Part shown: positions 35,391 through 46,935 of the stretch, one piece after another | Layout of the letters: each line of letters begins with the position of its first letter | Position numbering within the stretch: the stretch's first letter is position 1 | Source: Amblyornis subalaris | Taxonomy: Eukaryota > Chordata > Aves > Passeriformes > Ptilonorhynchidae | Assembly (NCBI GenBank): GCA_018881555.1 | Contig: JACAXG010000068.1 | Location: forward strand, 2,756,198-2,820,197 | Direction of reading: 5' to 3' | Length of the DNA: 64,000 bases | Program-made: the position numbers and the translations under genes | Notes under the pieces: generated by a model | Seen by the model: the letters and a program-made list of their open reading frames with translations, nothing else | What the model was told of the DNA's origin: nothing | Databases searched by the model: none

Positions 35391-38300
35391 GAGGAGATTG
35401 CAATGGATTAATCTACTCTATTCCTTACTAGAGTGTAGTTGAATTTCTCTATTAGTTCTGCTCTATCCTCACAGGTTGAGGATAAGGAATTTTGTACGTG
35501 GGTTCCTGGTGGTTGGTGGGTTTTGTTTTGCTTGTGCGGTGTAGACACCTTAGAAATGGCATGAATACCAAGACTGTTTCTTAGTGGGAAGGTAACTATT
35601 AAAACCAAGTGGAAAGTGTCCCTGCTCTCCCTTTTAGCTAAGATGAATTTCAGTTTTTCTTCTTAGGCTGAAGAAAGAAAATAATTTTGTTGAGTTTTGC
35701 TAGAGAAAAATGAAAAAAAAAAAATTGTATTGAACAGCATGCTACTTTTTGTTTGAATATGGTATAATTCATCAGTTAAATAATTTATGTAAAAAAAAAA
35801 TCTCAGTTTCGGTTCTAGAGAAGATACTTGTAGTCAGAACACAGTTTTGCTAAACTCAGTAATCTGAAAGCGAAAACGTGAATTCGTTTCCATACACTAC
35901 ATATATCCGTGTAAACTAATAAGATTTATTTCTTTTATGTTTGGAGAAGGAAGGAACTTGTTAATTGGAGAAAGTTCAAACACTGTAGTGATAAAACCCA
36001 CATTGCTGCCTACGTAAGTAGTGTGTGTGTTTGTAATGTTGTATTGCTTTACCATGCAGGTAGTTTCTGTAGTCCTCACTCAATGGGCATGTGCTTTAAG
36101 AAGAATAAAAAGGATTTAACAAAATTTCACATCTATTTTGTACAGCATATCTTCAATGATGGGATTTCAGTTACATATTTGAGAAATAGGTATTTTCAGG
36201 CATTGTTGCTCAGTGCTTACACTTGCAGCGGCCGTGCACAAATTAAACAGAAATGCACAGCTAAGACTAAACTCTTTCAAGGTCAGACCCTACAAAGCCA
36301 CTGCACATCAACTGTGCTAAGAGTTGGCAAAGGGACTTGAATGAAACATGTGACAAACATATGGAAAATACATTCCTTTGTTTTGTAGGTTTAAAAAATG
36401 GATCACACTCAACGTGCTACTGCCTTTGAGGGCTATAAGATAAAACACTGCAAGGTTCATTGACTTCGAGACGGGAATCCTGGGTACGGCCCAGATGGAA
36501 GCCTGATACAAAAAGCTGCTCGTGTCTTTGAACATTATTAGGCCCAAAGAACTGAAATTCCTTTTAGGTTTCTCCCCACCCACTTTATAACAATTTCCAC
36601 TTGGTTTTGTTCCTGGGCTGACCTGCAGTTTACGCACTGAGGAAAATGTGTTTTAGGTGAAGATTGGCTTACAAGTCCTCTTAATGGCGTGGACACTGAA
36701 GGGTTTTGGGAGGTGTAAAAAGCCCATCTTAAACTGCTCTAAGGTTGCTGCAGTGTAGCTGTTCTGGTGCTTGCAGAGAAGATGTTTTAAGGAGGTTGTG
36801 TCCCCCATGGGCCTGTCAGTGACATCTTGATGTTTCTCTTTCCTCACCCTGGTTGGGCTGACAGTCATTTGTGGATCTGATCCTTGAGTTAGATCTTTGG
36901 GGTGATCTTGTCTAATATCTGCATTTCACTTACCTCTTTTCATTTTATGGAGTTTATTTATATGTGGCATCGTTTCATGGTGATTCCTTAGAAATATTTG
37001 CTCTAACAACTGTGGGTGGGATGGCAGGTGAGTGTGGACAGTGGTGGTGCTGGTACCAGAATCAATCCTCAAGTTATACCTGTGGTATTTTGAGCACAGA
37101 AGGTGAAAATATGCCTTAAACTTGACTTTTCCTTTCCTCCTTGCAGTCTTGTGCCAAATAGGGAAGAGAGAAATTGGCTCAAAAGCCTTTGTTTTTTCCT
37201 GCTCATTTTCTGTTATTTGTTGTTATTCTTTTCAAGTAGACTTCCAGGCTGAATGCAATTTTCCTGTGGGAGTAGATGTTGAGTTCTGTCTGTGTTTTCA
37301 TCTCCATAGTTGACAATAATAAAAATTCCAAACAACTTCCCCCACATTCCCTGCTTTGCTGTTGTCATGTTTTCTGCTGGTTGACAAAGTCACCTCTGCC
37401 GCCTTAATATGAGTACATTTGTTTTGCAAAGTGCTGGGAGCTGCATGGCTTGTTGATGTTTTCAAAAGCTGTCACAAAAGCTGTTGATACACTGCATGTT
37501 GCATGGTTAAGAATTTAGGAATTTTCCACTCCCACTCCCCAACTGTTTTTTGGATTAGTGTTTGTGTTTCTCTAAAGCACCCTGCAAACACCTCCTGTCA
37601 GGAGGGGATGGGACAGAGGCTGAGGATACCAGCAAGGCAGCCTGTCTTTCCATGAAATATTGCTTGTCCGCTGGGAACCTGTAAGAAATTCCTGGGAAGG
37701 CTTTCCTTCACGTGCACAACCCTTTCAATGGAAGAGAAGTCCCAAGCCACTTAGAAGGGTTTATTTTGTGGAGTTGAATCCTTCTCTTCTCCCATTCTTC
37801 ACTTGCCTGTTCCCTCCTTCCACCTCCAGGCATTCCAAAGTATGACTTGCCTGATCACTAATCAGTTTTACCTATTTGAAGATGGAAAAAAAAGATACCC
37901 AAAAGAAAAAAAAAAAAAAGAATCGTTTGAGAGATGCTGGTTTGGGGGACAACTGAGAAAACAGGATTAGGCTCACCTTTAGCCTGCAGCTGATGTGTGG
38001 CTGGAAGAGGAGTGAAGTNTCTTCTGGCCAAAGGAAGGAAGGAACAACAGGTTTGGTCTGACTGTTCTAAGTGGTATTGCTTGGACACTGCAGTAGCAAA
38101 TTGCCTGTGAATAAGAAGGGAAAGGAAGAAAAATAACTTTTTTTTTAGAACACTGTCATGTTTTTAATGTGGGCTTTGTTTATTCAACTGCTTTTTCACA
38201 GATATTGGTCTCCTCACACCACAGTGTTATGTGGAAATTATTCATCTTGGTCATCTGCTCAAAGTGGTCTAAGATGGTTTTGATGCTGNAAGAGGAAAGA

Positions 38301-39286
38301 CAAGCTACTCATTGCCTCTTGAGGAATCCTCAGGAGCCAAATAACAGCTCCCTCCAAGCATTAACTTCAGTGCTCCCAAGTCCTGATTTTAAAAGATTAC
38401 AGCTTGCAGAACTGCCAGACCATGAACCTTGCCAAGCACGAGCTTCCACACGTTTCCAAAATGCCAGGAAAAATAAAATTGGCTGAATTAACCACTGAAC
38501 CAGCTTCCCCTTTCCTATACCTTCAAGAAATAGCAGTAAACATCATTAAAACCATTCACTTTTTACTCAAATATTGTGTGACTAAAAGATGCTTNAGACC
38601 ACAAAATATATTCTGATAAATGGAGTTCCAGGCTGGATGCATATAATGTAGTAGTTCAGAAATTCNCTGCCCTTCATTTCAACCCTGTGCTGTACAAATC
38701 AAATTGCAAATGAAGCCTGCTTCTGTTGGTTGGTGCCAACCATCTGATAAGGAGATCTTGGCTGACTACTCCTCATGTGTCTTAAGGGGATATAAGAAAT
38801 GAGTATTTGTAATTTTTATTACTCTTTGAAAATACCACTTTTTTATGCCTTATAAAAACTGCTTGATCAATTTTCATCTTAAATCAATTATCACAGGGCC
38901 TTTTCTCTTTTCTGCAGACTGTTAAGCTTTTGTCTCTCGGAGTTTATCTTAATAATCGCAAAAAATCCGATGACCCATAACAGGATTCACATTGTTCCTT
39001 TTTATGTTTGACTCTGTGTACAGTTTGGAGATGTCTGGTTCTGAATGGGGCTGTGATTGAGAGTCATTTAGGATGGTGGGGCATGAAGAATACGAGCAGA
39101 AAGCCAGTGGAATATCTTCATTTCCAACCAGGTCAGCATTTTTCCTTGCATCCAGACCCTAAGCTGCAGTTTCAATTTAAGTTTCCCTTGATGGCTGGTC
39201 TGCTTGGACTTTTGTTGTAAAAAGCAAATAAATACATAGAATTTNGTTATTTTAAACGTGGCCTGACAGTGCAGGCTGCTGCTGCT
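35391..39286. other. Non-coding stretch, mostly free of N
   Basis: Unique AT-rich sequence with an A tract at about 37906-37919. Short direct repeats of CAAAAGCTGT lie near 37462-37486. Frames of up to 106 codons (36023-36340, 36317-36637) show no known domain. From 31779 to 38018 there is no N at all, unlike the surroundings. Confidence 0.45.
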
Positions 39287-39320
39287 GGGGAGAGGGGGGT
39301 GCTGGGCAGGGGAAGGCGGG
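39287..39320 (+). other. G-quadruplex motif, plus strand
   Basis: Five G runs (4, 6, 3, 4 and 3 bases) with spacers AGA, TGCT, CA and AAGGC meet the usual four-tract rule with loops of at most seven bases. It follows a GCTGCTGCTG stretch in a locally GC-rich patch. Confidence 0.6.
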
Positions 39321-39618
39321 TGTTGCCCGTGCTGACTGCACCCCTGAGGAATGGAGTGAGGAAGTGAGGGTCTCGTGCCTCCAAATGTTCTTGCTCTTCG
39401 TACTTTGGGCTCAAGAAACTTGTCTGAGTTGGAAGTCAACCCCATTCATGCTGCATCGCTTTCTGTGCAGTGCTAATGAGGGTGAATCAGCACAATGGTG
39501 AAACAGATGTGTAGTTTTCATCATGTATTTGTTAAATTTCTACTTGGCTTGTATCGGGAAGAGAGGTTATTTAGTAAAACTACTTTATTTTTTAAAGATT
39601 GTATTATTTTAGAGCCAA

Positions 39619-39708
39619 ATATATCAATCCTATAAANGGATAGTTACACTGATTATTAAATGTATATATCAATTCTATTAATGGATAGTTGCACTAATTA
39701 TTAAGTGT
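39619..39708 (+). repeat. Tandem duplication of a 45-bp unit
   Basis: Unit 1 (39619-39663) and unit 2 (39664-39708) are both 45 bp and abut exactly. By eye, 39 of 44 comparable positions agree and one position is N. Each starts ATATATCAAT and contains GGATAGTT and ATTATTAA. The sequence is not low-complexity, so this is a true segmental tandem duplication, moderately old. Confidence 0.9.
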
Positions 39709-39740
39709 TTGCTTAGTGTTAAAGTTTTCTCAAAGTGTGT

Positions 39741-39764
39741 GCCTGCCATATGCTAATGGCAGGC
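39741..39764. other. Perfect 9-bp inverted repeat (hairpin)
   Basis: Arms GCCTGCCAT (39741-39749) and ATGGCAGGC (39756-39764) are exactly complementary and separated by the six bases ATGCTA. The loop plus right arm also gives ATGCTAAT, a POU/octamer-like site. Confidence 0.75.
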
Positions 39765-40938
39765 TGGTTAATATTATTTATTCCAGCCTACATGTTTTCC
39801 AGCAATATGAATTCACAGAAAGAATTTTGTGTGTATGAACAGTGATGTGTATTCAGAGCAAGTAATTTTTCAGTTTCCCTTCATCTGTTAGAACCTGATT
39901 CTGAGGACTGTGTTTGCTTATTGTGACTGCAACTCCAATTTACTGAGNTTATTACAACTCCAGAAACCTGGGTTACATAAAGGTTTATGTATGAGATCTT
40001 CAGTCAAGCAGAGCTTGGTCCTTTAGGCATTTTACACATTTTCTAGTACAAGTGAGAACGGTAAGTAGCAGGCAAAGTACTGAACAGCAGAACTATGGGA
40101 CAGGATGACTCCTCAGTGATTATCATCATTATCAAAGTGTAATTTATCCAATTAACCAATTCCATTAAACAGGTTCGATTGACTCTNTTTCTCCTGCCAC
40201 ATTTTAGTGTGTTTATATCTTGAATGAGTGAAGGATGTATTGTTTGACATGACAGTTTGCTTTGTGTGCAGCTACCTCTTTATTTCAATCCCGTGACTGA
40301 CAAAAAGTAGGAGTGGGTCTTTTTGATGTAGTGTAGGGAATTATTTCCTGATTTGACATGCTAATTGATTGGGGATTTCTTATTATATTAAGGAATTTTC
40401 ATCCTGAATTGCTCAGCAAATCAGTATTGGTGCATTGCAANAGGAGGATAAAAATGAAGATGTTGGGATCAAACAAAAGAGGAGACATATTTAAGCATAC
40501 TCTTCTGTGCTGTGATTATTACATGTGGTTAATAATCTTTTTGCCCTCTCGTTACCTTCAACCCTGTGCTTCTGTTTTCTGAAGTGACTTCAGAGCTTGT
40601 GTTTAGAGATTGGGGATCTTTTTAAAACAATTTTCAAGTAGTGCCAGTTGAAAAATATGAAGCATCTTTATGTAAAAAGTTGACAAACTGAATGTTTTCA
40701 CCACAAAACTGAAGTTNTGTTTTGAATTTTGGATTTTCCCCTCTTTTCAATGACAAATGGATGGTAAAGGAAGAGAGANGAAGAACACTGGAGAAGCTCT
40801 TTGGGGGCAAAGATGCTCTGCAAAGAAAAGTTCACACCACTCAGCTGAGCTGAAGTCTGGTTTTGTGGCATTGGTGTAGGTCTAAACTCTTTTCTACATT
40901 ATCTGAGCAATTATGTCCATAACCTTGAAATTAAGATC
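39765..40938. other. Non-coding stretch
   Basis: AT-rich unique sequence. Frames are 74 codons or fewer. No gene, repeat family or RNA is recognised. Confidence 0.4.
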
Positions 40939-41382
40939 ACAGAATCATGGGGTGGTTTGGTTTGGAAGAGACCTTAAGGATTGTCTGTTTCCATACCCCC
41001 TGCCATGGGCAGGGACACCTTCCACTACCCCAGGTTGCTCCAAGCCCNNTCCAACCTGGCCTTGGACACTTCCAGGGATGGGGCAGCCACAGCTTCTCTG
41101 GGCANCCTGTGCCAGGGCCTCCCCACCCTCACGGGGAAGAATTTCTTCCTAATATCCAATCTAAATTGAGACTGTCNGTTTAAAGCCATTCCCTCTTGAC
41201 CTGTCACTCCAGCCCCTTGTCCAAAGTCCCTCCAGCAGTCTTGTAACCCTTTTAGGTACTGGAAGGTGCTCTAAGGTCTCCCCAGAGCCTTCTCTTCTCC
41301 AGGCTGAACATCCCTAGCTCTCTGTCTCCATAGCATTGATTTTCCAGCCCTTGGAGCATCTTCATGTCCTCCCCTGCACCAC
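40939..41382 (-). mobile_element. CR1 LINE, 3' end, minus orientation
   Basis: Reading the minus strand, the element ends in CCATGATTCT (complement of 40941-40950). The plus strand shows typical antisense CR1 phrases: TTTGGAAGAGACCTTAAGGA, CCCCTGCCATGGGCAGGGAC, ACCTTCCACTACCCCAGGTT, GGGAAGAATTTCTTCCTAAT and TTCTCTTCTCCAGGCTGAAC. At about 444 bp it is the longest and best-preserved CR1 copy here, 5'-truncated. The frames of 60-79 codons that overlap it are shadows. Confidence 0.95.
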
Positions 41383-43000
41383 ACTAAGGTGCAGCCAATG
41401 TATTCTACTGTCAGGTAAAAACAGGAATATCAATGAGCACTAGGGCGGGAAAGGGGGCAAGCACAGGCTCAGCACAGCATCTTAAAAAAAAAAAAAGAGC
41501 AAATGAAGTGAGTTGATTCTTTTTATGAAAATTTTTCTTTAGGGAGGAAGTTGCTCTGGCTTCTGGAAGGAGCTGGATATTCCATCACATTCCTGTGTTT
41601 CAATAAAGGGAAAATACGGCAATGATGANGCTGATTGTTTTTAAAATGAAACTNTCTGTAGTTATCTGCAGAGATAATCATCCCCTGCTGGTTTAGTGCT
41701 TCCCTGATTTCGTTGGTATGAATCTGAAGNATGAGGCATCGTGAGGCTGTGTCAGCTCCCCCACGTCACCTCCCAGAGCAGTGTCTCATCTCACCCACCT
41801 TTCACAGTGTATTTTCTAAGTTGATCCTATAAGGTTTTGCTGGGATGCTTTAGCTCTCTGATATTTTAATTCTGGACCAAAAGCTTAAATATAGCAACAT
41901 TTTCTCCCACTGATTTTACCTTTTTTTTTGGAAGCTGATTGATTTTGACCCTCTGATTTGCGTGAGGCCCTGTGGCCTGTCTGCATATTGGGGAGTTTTA
42001 GCATCTCAGAGGGCAGAACAGGTGCTGCCTGGCATCCAGGTANTCAAACAGTGCTGTGCAGAGTGCGTGGAGTGGGTGGATGGTTACTATTTNGTAGCAT
42101 TTTTCATTTGCCTGAGTGCAAGTGGCCACGTGGGAAGGATAAGATCCAGGATTTGTAGGCTTATGTTGTTTTTGCATATAGGGGCCTGGGTAAAGCGGTT
42201 TTTGATGACTGATGTGACAATTACTCCTTTTTAAGGGGCAGTTTGGTCTTGTTTCTACCTTTTAATTTTTTAATCCAAATATCTGAAAGTACTTTTCACT
42301 TGTTTAGATTCATTATTTGCATTTTAACAATATAGAAAATGGTAAAGGGAGAGAGGCTAAACATACAAGTCTGTTCCTTACAATGACACCAGGATCTAAC
42401 CAGGATCTAAACCAAGTTTGCTGAGTTCCCACTCTTCAGAGTTTCTTTGAGACAATTGTTTTACGTGAGATTTTTGTGCACTTATTTCAGGCATGCCTCA
42501 TGGTTACCCCAGTTTGTGGTTTTTAGAAATCACTATCAGCTGAATGGGCCGTGAAAAAAATAACGTATAGAGCTGCTTTTCACGAGACACATTTTTGCTT
42601 TGATCCCCATGATTTCATGTAAAAAAAAAAAATCCCTGTGTGCTTGTTCAGTGGACAGACCTTTCTGATGCTGGTGGTGGGAGACGTTAGCAAACTCTAT
42701 CTGGGCCACCAGAGGATGGCGATTTGCTGGTGCCACNAGCTGCTGGAGTTGGTCCTTCAGCTGCAGTGGTGGGTGAGCAAAGCTTTGCTCAAGCTCTACA
42801 TTGTGATTTCTACTGAGGCAATGTCTATGTGAAAATGATAATTCTGTGTAGAAATGCAGCCATGGGTAGGACAGATTAGAGGACCTCTGGAATGGGATTT
42901 GTAGAGCCCAGTTAAAGCTCTTTTCTCCACATTCTGTCAGTATAATGTCTGATTTTTGAAGCCTAAATCCGACAGTGCTTCATTGGAAGAATATATTATC
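41383..43000. other. Non-coding stretch
   Basis: It includes a short A tract at about 41485-41497 and an 11-bp direct repeat (CAGGATCTAA) near 42391-42411. A CTG-rich part at 42660-42790 has frames of 64-66 codons with no known domain. No gene is supported. Confidence 0.4.
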
Positions 43001-43004
43001 CAAA

Positions 43005-43260
43005 TATCAAGTGAAAGAGGGTATAAAGTGTAATGTGGGGAGCAACCATTAGGAGAAAACCCCCTGGGAGCGAGACCTGTGATCTTCCCAGGGTATGAAA
43101 AGCCAGCAAGGGGTTAATCATCCCCCACTCTATATGAAATGACAACAAGCTCTTGGCAGCTTTCCCCATTCTTTATATAACACTTCCAAGCGCTGAAGCT
43201 TGTATCCTCCTAGTAATGCTTTTAATTTGTGCTCTGTTGGGGAGAGGCCAAGATTTAATC
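43005..43260. promoter_or_regulatory. Enhancer-like block
   Basis: Repeat-free sequence with AGGGGTTAATCATCCCCC at about 43109-43126 (a homeodomain/PBX-type TTAATCAT core between G and C runs), TTTATATAAC near 43172 and GCTTTTAATTTG near 43218. The texture resembles vertebrate conserved non-coding DNA. Without an alignment this stays tentative. Confidence 0.3.
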
Positions 43261-43689
43261 GAAATCATTAGAATGTCTTTGCTTGAAGTAGCTGAGGGCT
43301 TGTAGTGAGCTGGAGGAGGTTACTTTGGAATAATTAAAAGGAATACATAAGGTCATCATTGGTGTGTGAGCTATTCCAGACACCAGGTTCAAGGGGGAAA
43401 GGTTGAGTTTAATGACANCTCCTCCTAAGTAGGATGCTTGCACAGCCACATAGTTTTAATAATTAAACTTTGTCTTTTTCCCTTCCCACACACCTGCCCA
43501 AGTGGGTTTTGTTTCTAGCTTTATCTCAGCACAGTAAAGATGGGCTCGAACCAAAGCCCNGGAGTCAGATTTCTCAGAGATTCAGGGCTCTGGGGGGGCT
43601 CTACCACCTAGATCCAAATCTGGATTTTCTGGTTTATCTTTTGTCTCTAAAATGGGGTGAATTTCGATGTGTCTGTAAGGGTGCCCATA

Positions 43690-43741
43690 TGTGTGTGTGA
43701 GAGAATGTTGTTGTGTGTATGTGAACACGTGTGTGTGTGTT
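43690..43741 (+). repeat. TG-rich tract with (TG)n
   Basis: Interrupted TG repeats, the longest uninterrupted part being about 43729-43741. Confidence 0.75.
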
Positions 43742-44885
43742 TATTTACAGCCTCTGCTGAGACCTGCTCTTGAATTTTGACTCTGTTGAAGTGGGACTAT
43801 CAGAACACAGNTGCTGCTGCTTTCAGTGTACATTGGTGTCCATGTATGGATTTTAGTCCTGTGTGTGCCTGGCAGGCAATGCCACGCTCTGGGTGTGTGC
43901 ACAGGGAAATNAACTGCTGAGGCAATTTTGAGGCACGACACACATGCTAATTGCTCAGTGTAAATTAGAACATGCACTTTGTTGGTTGTGTATTAGACAA
44001 AAAAGTACTCAAAGTTGAAAAAAATTNGTTTCATATTTCTTGCACTGTACAGTCCTAATGTACAGACAGTGGTGGAGTGTACTGGCGAGTGATGAATTTG
44101 TGTGAGAAACTGTCTTTTTTGAATGCCTACATTTGAATACAGCCTCTTACAGCAGAGTAGGTTCAAATAATGAACTNATAGTGAATGTTAAAGATTTAGG
44201 GAATTGTCTGTGAACTTTTGACCCTGGGAATATAAGGAGGTTTGCTTTTCAGGAGAATTAGTCTAGCTGGGCTAATGGGTGCCAATAAGGGCTGTAAGCA
44301 GTGTGTCAGGGACCAAATCTTTTAATTAACCGCTGAGTGAAAAGTAGTTTGGGAAATGCAATAAGTCAGATTCAGGTCAGATCAAGCAGAATAATATGTG
44401 GGCAAAGATGAAATTAACATACTAGGAAATGCAAGCTGAAAATCTCCAAACTTTCCTTATTAGACTGATAGAAAATGGGATTTACTTGGATTGCTTCAAG
44501 CAAACGTTGCACCTGCTTTTACTGACTCGTTCTAGCAAGGTTCAGATTCACCTGGCCAACATCATCTGCAGATGAAAAAGATTAAAGGGTCCAGCTTTGG
44601 AATGACTGTGCCTTGTGGCACAGGCTGGCTCGGCACTGGCCGGTGCTCCAGGGGTTTTGTCCAAGTCTAGGATGCCCACNAAGTTCCAACAAGGATTAAA
44701 TTGCTGGTGAGCTACTCTCTCTTGTCTTTCTTGACAAATAGTATTGTCTCTGAGCTTCTTTGCATTCTCAGTTTTTCTGAGTCTGCTGTCTGTTGCTTTG
44801 ACAGTGACATTTTAACTTCTCACGGAGCAGTTTGTCTTTTTGTCCTGTGCTTGTATCATCTCTGTCANGGCTGTGTCTGGAAATC
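43742..44885. other. Non-coding stretch
   Basis: Unique sequence. Frames are 78 codons or fewer. AT-rich at 43970-44420. Nothing recognised. Confidence 0.4.
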
Positions 44886-45024
44886 GTAGGATCATTTAGG
44901 TTGGAAAAGACCTTTAAGATCACCAAGTCCAACTGTCAACCCAGCAGTGCCAAGCCCACCACTAAACCATGTCCCCAAGTACCACATCCACACGACTTTT
45001 AAATCCCTCCAGGGATGGTGACTC
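44886..45024 (-). mobile_element. CR1 LINE fragment, minus orientation
   Basis: The plus strand reads GGATCATTTAGGTTGGAAAA, GACCTTTAAGATCACCAAGT, CCAACTGTCAACCCAGCAGT, AAGTACCACATCCACACGAC and ATCCCTCCAGGGATGGTGAC, the antisense of a common CR1 3' region. The subfamily differs from the 40.9-kb copy, since the text after the first 40 bases diverges. Truncated and non-coding. Confidence 0.9.
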
Positions 45025-45309
45025 AAGGTGAGCTCCACTAATTATTAACACAACAGGAATAATTGCATTCGGTATTGTCCTGTAGATGTAAGGATCTCAA
45101 TTTTAATTATACCTTATTAACAAAATTAGGAGGATCAGAACTACATCTAGAGAGTTTGGAGTGTAAACCAGTGCCTGTCAACGTATCATTATAGAGTAAG
45201 GTTTAAATTATTAGCTTAATTCACATCTAATAGGATTTTAATCCTATTCTGATTGTTCTCTGTGCACAGAAAGTATTATTTTATAGAAGGACCATGTCTT
45301 AAATTTTGG

Positions 45310-45376
45310 TCTAGAGGGCTTTGAAATTAATGGAAAAACTCCAACTAAGCTTAGTGGGCTTTGAATTGATCCATTC
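45310..45376. repeat. Old amniote repeat with internal direct repeat
   Basis: GGGCTTTGAA occurs at 45317-45326 and 45357-45366, each followed by an ATT-rich tail, around AATGGAAAAACTCCAACTAA. The phrases match the relic family with 'AATGGAAAGACTCCCATTGA' and 'GTGGGCTTTGGATCA', moderately diverged. Confidence 0.4.
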
Positions 45377-46639
45377 TGAGTCTTTTCCATCAACACTAAA
45401 ATTCAGATATGCTTTGAAAACTGTGATTGTGGGTCCCTAATTTCCTAAATATCATTATCAACAATGATAATGTGGCATCTGATCTGCCAAATAACTTATT
45501 CAAANCTCCACTAATGTCTCAGTCATCACTAACTACTTAAGTAATTTATTTAATTGGAAAGTGCACTAACTTCAGTGTTACACGCACTGCAGAGTAGTGA
45601 GGGATTCCACAAGATCAGGAACAACTTCCCAAGCCCCCGTGCGTTTCCTCCTTGCTTTCTGACTGGCTTGATAGTTGCAAAGGTTAGCTAGGATAATATT
45701 TTCTTTCTTCATAATTGTTGCAAGCTGCACTTCTTGCCAAAAATCAAAAGGCTAAATTGAATTCACTGACTTAAAATCAGTCCTGCTGTCAGCTGCGATA
45801 CATGTTTAATTGTTCTGTCTGTATGTCGTTGGGCTGGAACAGTTTCAAACAATCTACCAATCATGAGCAGGGAAAAAAATCATTAGAAAATCAATTTCTG
45901 CTTAATTGAAGATCTTTCTTCCAAATGGGAATGAAGCAAGATTTATAACCTGAGATTCACTGACTGTGTAACGATGGCACTTGAGCTTGTCAGGGTTTTC
46001 ATTTGGTGGCTGTGGCATGGGCAGCATTTGCTTTTTCCACTNGCTGTGGGTCAGCACGGTGAGGACCCTAGGGAGCAAAGGGCTGCGGTACAAACTTGGT
46101 GGAGCACAAGAGGCTGTGTTTGCAAATCAAGGGTGGAAAATAAGACATTATACAGGGAGGAAATGTAGCAGTAGATGGGAATTTCAAATCGATTGTTTAT
46201 TTATACATTTCTTCTGAATGCTGTGAGTGGAAATTACAATATCTGACTCTTGGAGACACTCCTTTGGCTTCTGACTGCTGATGCCAACTCTGAGAAAATC
46301 CTGTATCCCAGTGCCCTTGGGGTGGTTCGTTCTCTGCTCCCAGAACAAAGGTTCACAAAGGTAAACTCCTGTCACTGCTCAGTGTGAGAGCTTTGGTTTC
46401 AGTGGGATCACCATTTCACTTGATCTGAAACCTTGTATTTGAATTTTCTTCTGTTGAAAACTGAGCAAATCAACATGTGGTTAAATGGCAGCAGGCAAGG
46501 AAAGCATGGGAAAATGGAAAACTGATAGGAAAATCAGACTTGTTGGGTTTGTAGATCCTTTCCCCTTCCTGGTTTCTCCTGCTGTACAGAGAAAATGCAG
46601 CTCCAATCTCCTTTCAGTTCAAAATGAGTAGAAGAGAGT
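45377..46639. other. Non-coding stretch, partly enhancer-like
   Basis: 45420-45900 is AT-rich with ATCATTATCAACAATGATAA (about 45451-45470, an imperfect palindrome) and many TAATT cores; it may be regulatory. The rest is plain. Frames are 78 codons or fewer. Confidence 0.3.
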
Positions 46640-46935
46640 CATGGTGTAAATATCAAGCAATAGCTAAAAGTGAATTTACCAAAGTTCAATAAACATAAAA
46701 ATGATGAATTTAGATGTCATGTAATTAACTCAGAATTACATGAGCAATAACCAAGTAATTACACCTTTAATAATGCATTAAACTTGTCAGGAATACTTAG
46801 TCATTCAACTAGAATTTAACAAGATAGCCTATAGCAAGTTACAGTAATTAGATATCACCACTGAAAACATTGACAGTTCCTAATTGATACCTTTTATTAT
46901 GAAGTTAAATGCCAAACATTTCTTTTGANTGTATT
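46640..46935. promoter_or_regulatory. AT-rich enhancer-like block
   Basis: A very dense series of homeodomain-type cores: GTAATTAACT, AGTAATTACACC, TTAATAATGCATTAAAC and CAGTAATTAG. The sequence is not low-complexity and contains no known repeat or frame. It is typical of HOX/LIM/POU-bound conserved elements but could be AT-rich filler. Confidence 0.3.

Larger units (their letters stand above)
39580..39800. promoter_or_regulatory. AT-rich, enhancer-like block around the 45-bp duplication
   Basis: The duplicated units carry TAATTATTAA-like homeodomain cores, and the block continues with a perfect hairpin and GGTTAATATTATTTATTCC. It has no known repeat family and no open frame. Regulatory function is inferred. 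Confidence 0.28.

Noticed and set aside
42700..42730. CTCF-like word CCACCAGAGGATGGCG
   Set aside because: The invariant GGC part is displaced, leaving about 12 of 15 matches in any alignment.
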